Below are positions 42,544 through 46,559 of a DNA stretch of 46,559 nucleotides, piece by piece (the first letter of the stretch is position 1; each line of letters begins with the position of its first letter). A program made the translations under genes and the position numbers. The notes beneath the pieces were generated by a model, which had not been told where the DNA came from, did not search any database, and saw only the letters and a list, made by a program, of their open reading frames with translations. The DNA comes from Parcubacteria group bacterium GW2011_GWA2_40_23. GTDB taxonomy: Bacteria; Patescibacteriota; Patescibacteriia; UBA11705; JABHMO01. The stretch spans positions 1 to 46,559 of the forward strand of contig LBYP01000012.1 of NCBI GenBank assembly GCA_000996245.1. The letters are read 5' to 3'.

Positions 42544-42675
42544 GCGAAAGCAACGAATCACTCGGTGAGGAGTGGCAGCGTTCCAGCTGCACGTCCGATT
42601 CAGCTTAATCGGGAAAGCCTCTTTCGAAGCCATCTCACCACTAGGGCTTGCAGCAGGTGACGCTGAGAACAGGGT
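42515..42675 (-). ncRNA. Structured 3' RNA element, copy B
   Basis: Read on the minus strand: CAGC-GUCACCU-GCUG hairpin; outer stem GGUGAG/CUCACC (42634-42639 with 42564-42569) enclosing GGCUUC-GAAA-GAGGCU, CCGAUU/AAUCGG and GCAGC/GCUGC hairpins; then a 10-bp terminator stem GCGCCUCCCC/GGGGAGGCGC (42515-42543) and UUUUCUUU. It closes the two-gene unit 44135-42754. Paralogous copies lie at 44520 and 45515. No coding potential; whether it is cleaved off as a separate RNA is unknown. Confidence 0.75.
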
Positions 42676-42753
42676 GACCGAGTTGGTCGGTTCTGAGCTT
42701 TATGACAGCTCGCCGACCGGGTAGCGAAAAGCGCACTTGACGCTCCTTCCGAG

Positions 42754-43533
42754 CTACTCGAGGCAGGAATCCGACGTCCCGTCTTCGTTGACGGCGTCGC
42801 AAAGGCCGTAGCCGCAGCCGGGGGCGTCCGTGGAGCCAAGCTCCGTAGACGCGCTGTTGATGGTGCAGCTCTTCGGCGCGATGCCGTCGAGCCACTGACC
42901 GTTCGCGACCTCGCCCTGCGTCAGCTTCGTCCAGAAGCCACGCGTGACGTTGTCGACGGCGTAGAACTTGGTGCTGGTGCCACACCCGTGCTCGTCCATC
43001 GGGATGTTCCAGTGGAACCCCCCGGACTCGCTCGGATTCTGGACGCCGGCGCCGAAGTTCACCATCTTGCCGGTGTTGGCCAGGCTCCCGTCCCAGCAGC
43101 AGGTGATGGAGTAGAACTCCGCCTGCGGCTCCACGGGGTCGACGGGCTCGGGCTCGACCGTGTAGGGCGTGCACACGAACTGCTGCGGGTGGCAGAACAC
43201 CGTGGTGTCTCCGTCCCGCTGGCAGCTGTCGCCGTCCTTGGTCGTGGCGCCGGTTCCGTCCTCGTTCATCACGGTGAAGAACTCGACGTCGCAGCCCGCC
43301 TCGCAGCGGTAGACGTCGAACTCCAGGTCCTCGGACGCGCCCTCGGCGAGAACGCACAGCTTGTCGTAGCTGCAGTCCTCGTCGGAGAAGCACTGGTCCG
43401 GGTCCCACACCGCGGTGTTGTTCGCACCGCTGACGTCGACCGGCAACGTGCCGTTGACGTCCACGACGTTGTCTTTCCCGCAACCGAACGCGAACAGAGC
43501 CAGGCACAGGGCGAACAGGGTGTTGCGCAGCAT
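42754..43533 (-). CDS. GC-rich lipoprotein
   Basis: The 259-residue product begins MLRNTLFALCLALFAFGCGKDN, a lipoprotein signal with lipobox AFGC, so it should be lipid-anchored outside. The rest is Cys-rich and acidic, with the phrase CFSDEDCSYDKLCVLAEGASED resembling the repeats of the Cys-rich protein at 39.7 kb, then an uncharacterised domain (FYSITCCWDGSLANTGKMVNFG, GFWTKLTQGEVANGQWLDG) and a C-terminus with APGCGYGLCDAVNEDGTSDSCLE. The ATG at 43533 has GGAGG 7 nt upstream; an in-frame ATG at 43581 with GAGGAG 9 nt upstream would give a 16-residue extension. It follows the 43728-44135 gene with no convincing promoter between. Confidence 0.8.
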   Translation of the reverse strand: MLRNTLFALCLALFAFGCGKDNVVDVNGTLPVDVSGANNTAVWDPDQCFSDEDCSYDKLCVLAEGASEDLEFDVYRCEAGCDVEFFTVMNEDGTGATTKDGDSCQRDGDTTVFCHPQQFVCTPYTVEPEPVDPVEPQAEFYSITCCWDGSLANTGKMVNFGAGVQNPSESGGFHWNIPMDEHGCGTSTKFYAVDNVTRGFWTKLTQGEVANGQWLDGIAPKSCTINSASTELGSTDAPGCGYGLCDAVNEDGTSDSCLE

Positions 43534-43657
43534 GATCGTTCCTCCATGGTTGATGACGCAGCCGTTGTTGGTCGAACGCATGATCCAGTTCTCCTCGTAT
43601 CAGTTTTTAGCACCTTTTACCCATCTCAGAAGACAACCCATGTTATCTCCTAGGATG

Positions 43658-43687
43658 ACGGGGCCAGCAACTGTTTGCTAGGCCCCT
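43658..43687 (-). other. Intercistronic hairpin without U-tract
   Basis: On the minus strand GGGGCC-U-AGCA and UGCU-GGCCCC pair, giving a strong stem between the two genes of the unit, but GUCAUCC rather than a U-run follows. It may tune read-through or protect the upstream message. Confidence 0.6.
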
Positions 43688-43727
43688 GGTTGTATCACCG
43701 ACGATGCGCCGGTGAGATTGTTGTCGA

Positions 43728-44135
43728 TCAGCGACCGGGCATGTTGACCGTGGTGTGGTCGCCACCACCGCAGTAGCCGGCGCCGCACACGCCTCCGACG
43801 GTAGCGCCGGCGACGATGACCGCGAGGCCGGTCCAGACGTACCAGTGGTCGTACCAGGGATCTCCCTGGATGACGACCGGCGCCGGCAGGACGGTGACGT
43901 CGACCTTGTTGACCGGGGTCACGATGACCTCAGCCTTGGCCGGCAGGACGGTGACGTTGTTCACGACGTTGTTGTTCGGCGCGAACGTCGGCTTCACCAG
44001 CACGCTGGCCTTGGACGGCTGGACCACGATGTCCTGGTGGATCACCTCGTCAGTGGAGTTGACCTGCGCGACCGCGACGAGCGGCGCCAGGGTGAGCACG
44101 AACGTGAACAGGGCGAGCAGGGAGAGCTTCCTCAT
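43728..44135 (-). CDS. GC-rich secreted or anchored small protein
   Basis: The 135-residue protein has a signal peptide (MRKLSLLALFTFVLTLAPLV, likely cleaved after AVA). A Val/Pro/Thr-rich stretch with repeated VLPA(K/P)..VIV/VVI phrases follows (KAEVIVTP, NKVDVTVLPAPVVIQG), then a hydrophobic span (about 100-118, VWTGLAVIVAGATVGGV) and a Gly/Cys tail (CGAGYCGGGDHTT). It may be anchored by the C-terminal span. No family is recognised. GGAGG lies 9 nt before the ATG. It is the first gene of a two-gene unit with the lipoprotein. Confidence 0.78.
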   Translation of the reverse strand: MRKLSLLALFTFVLTLAPLVAVAQVNSTDEVIHQDIVVQPSKASVLVKPTFAPNNNVVNNVTVLPAKAEVIVTPVNKVDVTVLPAPVVIQGDPWYDHWYVWTGLAVIVAGATVGGVCGAGYCGGGDHTTVNMPGR

Positions 44136-44179
44136 CTGTCAGTTCCTCCAGGTTGTGAATACCGCGGTTACGACCTTGT

Positions 44180-44232
44180 CAGTCGTTCCCCTTCTCAGTT
44201 TTCCCTTAGAAAACCAGGAAAGGGAGCGACCG
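44180..44232 (-). promoter_or_regulatory. Leader hairpin of the 44135 unit
   Basis: On the minus strand GTCGCTCCCTTTC and GAAGGGGAACGAC pair (with G-U pairs), containing an inner GGTTTTC/GGAAAAC hairpin. Long leader hairpins also precede the genes at 45158 and 46312. Confidence 0.65.
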
Positions 44233-44255
44233 ATTCTTTATGTGTTTAACAGGAT

Positions 44256-44284
44256 AGTATAGCATACTTAGATTTTTTTGTCAA
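44256..44284 (-). promoter_or_regulatory. Promoter of the 44135-42754 unit
   Basis: TTGACA (44279-44284) and TATACT (44256-44261) on the minus strand, 17 bp spacer, TGC extended -10. The 80 bp upstream (44285-44370) contain a CCCAGAACC/GGTTCTGGG hairpin and two copies of GGGT(T/G)CTGGGCAAGGC. Confidence 0.88.
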
Positions 44285-44369
44285 GTACCCAGAACCACTC
44301 GTTCCTCGGGTTCTGGGCAAGGCCCTGAACAACTAGTTACTATCGGGTGCTGGGCAAGGCTGCCATACC

Positions 44370-44517
44370 GATTTGCGAGCCCCACGATTCCAAATGATTA
44401 GAGAGCGCTGGGGCGTGGCAATCTCTTGATCATATCTTAAGGAAACAATGTAAAAGATTGCTTTGTCCCCAGCACAAGATGCGTAGTTCCTGCCTACCAG
44501 AAGGCAGGCTCGCAAAG
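44370..44517. repeat. Nested-inverted-repeat element, copy 2
   Basis: CGATTTGCGAGCCCCACGAT ... GGCAATCTCTTGATCATATC ... AAGATTGCTTTGTCC ... GGCTCGCAAAG: outer arms TTTGCGAG/CTCGCAAA and inner arms CAATCT/AGATTG are nested. It lies directly after the 3' element of the collagen-like gene. Confidence 0.75.
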
Positions 44518-44519
44518 AA

Positions 44520-44685
44520 AAGCGCCCCCCCAGATGAGCCGGGGAGGCGCGAGATCAGCAACGAATCACTCGGTGAGGAGCGGCAGCATTCCGGCTGCAC
44601 GTTCGATTCCAGCGAATCGAGAAAGTCTCCTATGAGACCTCACCACTTTGCCCTAAGACCAGCAGGTGACGCTGAGAACAGGTGT
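44520..44685 (-). ncRNA. Structured 3' RNA element, copy D
   Basis: Same architecture as copy B: the conserved 5' block CUCAGCGUCACCUGCUG, outer stem GGUGAG/CUCACC, hairpins GGUCUC-AUAG-GAGACU (44624-44639), UCGAUUC/GAAUCGA (44603-44620) and GCAGC/GCUGC, then the terminator stem with loop GGCUCAUCU. Compared with copy B, the third pair of the first hairpin changes C-G to U-A and the first pair of the second changes C-G to U-A, keeping pairing. Confidence 0.75.
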
Positions 44686-44705
44686 AACCAGACACGAAGC
44701 CTTGG

Positions 44706-45158
44706 TTACTTCATCGTGGGCACGGGCACCCCGTTGATGGTGACCGCTGACCCGTTCGCCGCGTAGATGTTTTGCTCGAACATCACGCGCGGCTTGTATA
44801 CCGGCGCGGGCACCTCGACGAACCGCGGGATGCAGCCGCCGGCGTGGTGGCAACAGCCGTTGAGGCAGATGCCGTCCAGACCGTCGTTGCCGGTGTCACC
44901 CTTGGCGCCGGTGTAGCCGCGCGAGCCCATGGGACCGATGTCGCCCTTCTCGCCGTTGAGGCCCGGGAGACCGATGTCGCCCGTGTCGCCCTTCTCGCCT
45001 TGGGGACCGGTGTCACCCTTGAACGTGGTGACGCCCAGTTCCTCCATCGCGGTCAGGACGGCGGCGGGCATGTCGGCCTTCTTGACCACCTTGGTCATAC
45101 CATAGCCCAGCAACCCGATCAGCAGGAACGCGCACACGATCGCAGTCAGGATACGCAT
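44706..45158 (-). CDS. Collagen-like membrane-anchored protein (GC-rich cassette)
   Basis: The 150-residue protein has an N-terminal signal anchor (MRILTAIVCAFLLIGLLGYG), a short helical linker, then 16 uninterrupted Gly-X-Y triplets (about residues 48-95, GDTGPQGEKGDTGDIGLPG and onward). A Cys cluster (ICLNGCCHHAGGC) and a C-terminal beta-type domain of about 40 residues (VMFEQNIYAANGSAVTING) follow. Such domains form triple helices on bacterial surfaces; the C-terminal part may trimerise. The start is set by GGAGG 5 nt upstream. It stands alone between promoter and 3' element. Confidence 0.85.
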   Translation of the reverse strand: MRILTAIVCAFLLIGLLGYGMTKVVKKADMPAAVLTAMEELGVTTFKGDTGPQGEKGDTGDIGLPGLNGEKGDIGPMGSRGYTGAKGDTGNDGLDGICLNGCCHHAGGCIPRFVEVPAPVYKPRVMFEQNIYAANGSAVTINGVPVPTMK

Positions 45159-45190
45159 CTCTTCCTCCAACATGGTTGTCGAACGTTTCG

Positions 45191-45214
45191 GACGTGGATA
45201 CCTTACGGCTCCCT
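45191..45214 (-). promoter_or_regulatory. Conserved leader box (GGTATCCACGT)
   Basis: On the minus strand AAGGTATCCACGTC follows the right arm of the leader hairpin. The same box occurs before the gene at 46312 (46345-46366), just after a hairpin ending in GGGAACC. Confidence 0.7.
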
Positions 45215-45297
45215 AAAGCACTCGTTAATTCGTTATCAAAGCCTGAAAAAATCATCTCACCGCTCAGTACAATTCGAACAAGTAGCTTTAGGGAACC
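45207..45297 (-). promoter_or_regulatory. Leader long-range hairpin of the collagen-like gene
   Basis: GGTTCCCTAAAGC (45285-45297) pairs with GCTTTAGGGAGCC (45207-45219), a 13-bp stem enclosing about 65 nt. It lies in the 5' untranslated region. Confidence 0.75.
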
Positions 45298-45324
45298 TCT
45301 AATCCAATTTGATTAGAACATAGC

Positions 45325-45353
45325 ATTATAGCATACATACATTTTTTTGTCAA
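45325..45353 (-). promoter_or_regulatory. Promoter of the collagen-like gene
   Basis: TTGACA (45348-45353) and TATAAT (45325-45330) on the minus strand, 17 bp spacer, TGC extended -10; both hexamers are consensus. Confidence 0.9.
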
Positions 45354-45357
45354 GCAT

Positions 45358-45515
45358 CATCCGATTTGCGAGCCCCACAATTCTTAATGATTAAAGAGCG
45401 ATGGGGCGTGGCAATCTCTAGATCATATCCTAAGGAAACAATTCAGGAGATTGCTTCCCCGTACCAGAAAGTGTTCCCTTTCGGTACAGGGTAAACATCG
45501 TTCCTCCTCGCAAGA
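45358..45515. repeat. Nested-inverted-repeat element, copy 3
   Basis: TCCGATTTGCGAGCCCCACA ... GGCAATCTCTAGATCATATC ... GAGATTGCTTCCCC ... CTCGCAAG, with the inserted GTACC/GGTAC hairpin at 45461-45487 carrying AAAGTGTTCCCTTT. It separates the 45776 gene's 3' element from the promoter of the collagen-like gene. Confidence 0.75.
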
Positions 45516-45665
45516 AAAGCGCCCCCCCAGATGAGCCGGGGAGGCGCGCGAAAGCGACGAAATCACTCCGTGAAGAGTGGCAGCATTCCGGCTGCACGTC
45601 TAATTCGGCAAATCAGTAACCTCACCACTTCGCTTGGTAGCCAGCAGGTGACGCTGAGGACGAGA
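45515..45665 (-). ncRNA. Structured 3' RNA element, copy E (shortened)
   Basis: It retains the CUCAGCGUCACCUGCUG block, GUGGUGAGG and its partner CUCUUCAC, the GCAGC-CGGAAU-GCUGC hairpin, and the terminator with loop GGCUCAUCU, but the region of the two covarying hairpins is reduced. It closes the unit of the 45776 gene. Confidence 0.7.
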
Positions 45666-45775
45666 TGTCGTCGTCGGTGTGGGTGGGGCTTGAAGCCCTA
45701 TAGTCACCCAAATCCGACCGGGTACGGCTCGAACACGTTCACCTCCGAAGAGGTTGGTCCTCTCCCGGCTTCTGC

Positions 45776-46312
45776 CTAGGAGAAGAACACTCCCAAGATC
45801 ACCAGGAACGCGACCGTACAGACGATCGGGATGAGCCACGCGGGCAGCTCGTCCTCGACGACGGTCACGGTCTCGAGCTCGGGCTCGGTGCGCTGGGCGG
45901 CCGGCTTGTCGATGACCGGCTTGGGAGCCGGCTCGACCTTGGCGGTCACGGCGGGCTTCGCCTCGGGCTTGGTCACGACGGCCGCGGTCGTGGCGGGGGC
46001 CGGCTTCACCTCGTCGACCTTGGGGGCGTCGGCAGGCGCAGGGGACGGCAGCACGACGTCTGCGACGGTCGCGGACGTGTCGTCGGTCGGCAGCTTCGGC
46101 GCGGCGCCGATCAGGGTCTCGGCGGCCGGCTTGGGCGCGGGGGGCGGCTCGTCGGCCTTCTTCAGTCCCTTGAAGAAGGCCGAAACATCGGTCTGTTCGT
46201 CCTCGTCGACGAACTCGGACTCGGACTTCCGCCCCTTGATGACGCGGATGACGAGCAGTACCCCGAGCACGATGGCCAACGCGACTGCGACGGAAATCAA
46301 CACGGCTTGCAT
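45776..46312 (-). CDS. GC-rich protein with N- and C-terminal membrane spans and Pro/Ala-rich middle
   Basis: The 178-residue protein starts MQAVLISVAVALAIVLGVLL (span about 3-22), then a basic-acidic stretch (IKGRKSESEFVDEDEQTD) and a long Pro/Ala/Val/Lys-rich low-complexity middle (repeats of AxAPKP and VxKPEAKPAV type). It ends in a second span (about 157-178, WLIPIVCTVAFLVILGVFFS) reaching the last residue. The C-terminal span would suit a tail anchor. The ATG at 46312 has GGAGG 6 nt upstream; a longer in-frame reading to 46384 runs into the leader. No family is recognised. Confidence 0.78.
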   Translation of the reverse strand: MQAVLISVAVALAIVLGVLLVIRVIKGRKSESEFVDEDEQTDVSAFFKGLKKADEPPPAPKPAAETLIGAAPKLPTDDTSATVADVVLPSPAPADAPKVDEVKPAPATTAAVVTKPEAKPAVTAKVEPAPKPVIDKPAAQRTEPELETVTVVEDELPAWLIPIVCTVAFLVILGVFFS

Positions 46313-46344
46313 GACGCACCTCCACAGCAGTTGACGGTTAGAGC

Positions 46345-46401
46345 ACGTGGATACCTTCCGGTTCCCCTCTATAGCTTTAGACAAAGCTAGAAAAAGGAAC
46401 C
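46345..46401 (-). promoter_or_regulatory. Leader hairpin plus conserved box of the 45776 gene
   Basis: GGTTCC (46396-46401) pairs with GGAACC (46360-46365), enclosing an AGCTTT/AAAGCT hairpin; then GGAAGGTATCCACGTG follows, matching the box before the collagen-like gene. Confidence 0.7.
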
Positions 46402-46427
46402 AACAATCAAATTGATTATGACATCAC

Positions 46428-46456
46428 ATAATAGCATGGTTAGAAAAATTTGTCAA
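46428..46456 (-). promoter_or_regulatory. Promoter of the 45776 gene
   Basis: TTGACA (46451-46456) and TATTAT (46428-46433) on the minus strand, 17 bp spacer, TGC extended -10. The last 100 bases of the window show no further gene. Confidence 0.85.
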
Positions 46457-46559
46457 TAGGTCGTTCTAGCTCATAAAAACTGTTACCGAAAACCTAGTGG
46501 ATAGCTCATAAATGGGTTACCGTAGTCGTATATGACTATGGAAACAAGAAATAACATCT

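Noticed and set aside
42641-43653. Long Arg/Val-rich open frames on both strands over the lipoprotein gene
   Set aside because: GC-rich DNA gives few stop codons in alternative frames; only the frame with a lipoprotein signal and ribosome-binding site is convincing.
42353-45515. Integron attC sites between cassettes
   Set aside because: The spacers are imperfect nested inverted repeats, but no RYYYAAC/GTTRRRY core sites or integrase gene were seen, and cassettes have individual promoters.
1-46559. CRISPR arrays, tRNA and rRNA genes
   Set aside because: No regularly spaced repeats, cloverleaf-type sequences or rRNA segments could be recognised on either strand.

Overview
The window looks like a chromosome segment of a candidate-phyla-radiation bacterium (Patescibacteria), perhaps of the ABY1/Falkowbacteria type; the lineage is an inference. 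Support comes from an AT-rich, densely packed housekeeping set, a shortened HrcA, near-absence of Shine-Dalgarno sites before the housekeeping genes, DUF559 genes embedded in palindromic repeats, and a large VCBS-repeat surface protein. Almost all native genes lie on the minus strand.

Layout. 0.8-2.3 kb: TPM-domain protein and LemA. 3.4-5.4 kb: glycyl-tRNA synthetase and ribosome recycling factor. 5.5-10.9 kb: one compact operon (hypothetical protein, mreB, membrane protein, glycosyltransferase, holB, Asp-box lipoprotein). 11.6-14.9 kb: hypothetical protein-cysS-dus. 14.9-20.4 kb: heat-shock block hrcA-grpE-small gene-dnaK, then a NYN-domain gene and dnaJ, led by a promoter overlapped by a CIRCE operator. 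20.5-27.4 kb: accessory/defence island with a DUF262-HNH protein, a broken RhuM gene, an unknown gene, an EcoRI-type adenine methyltransferase, an AbiE toxin-antitoxin pair and a DUF559 gene inside a repeat scar. 27.5-39.5 kb: envelope and polysaccharide genes (DUF11-like membrane protein, glycosidase-like/VCBS protein, three sugar-transfer or polymerisation enzymes, a methyltransferase, two radical SAM proteins, a DUF362 ferredoxin-like protein).

The striking feature is a second class of genes: visibly GC-rich, mostly monocistronic cassettes scattered in the AT-rich background at 0.2, 2.4 and 11.1 kb and arrayed at 39.7-46.4 kb. Each has a near-consensus promoter with exactly 17 bp spacing and a TGN extended -10, a strong GGAGG-type ribosome-binding site that native genes lack, and (with one exception) a strong hairpin terminator. 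Nearly all encode envelope or secreted proteins: a Cys-rich multi-repeat protein, a lipoprotein, a collagen-like membrane protein, and small multi-membrane-span proteins.

In the 42-46.5 kb array three transcription units end in paralogous copies of a roughly 150-nt structured 3' RNA element with compensatory base changes between copies, and units are separated by related nested-inverted-repeat elements. Two leaders share a conserved sequence and a long hairpin. This modular architecture (promoter, leader hairpin, GC-rich surface gene, structured 3' RNA, repeat) is the best candidate here for an undescribed system. A 53-residue, tryptophan-rich protein with two CxxC motifs, hidden near 26.8 kb, is a further small gene.
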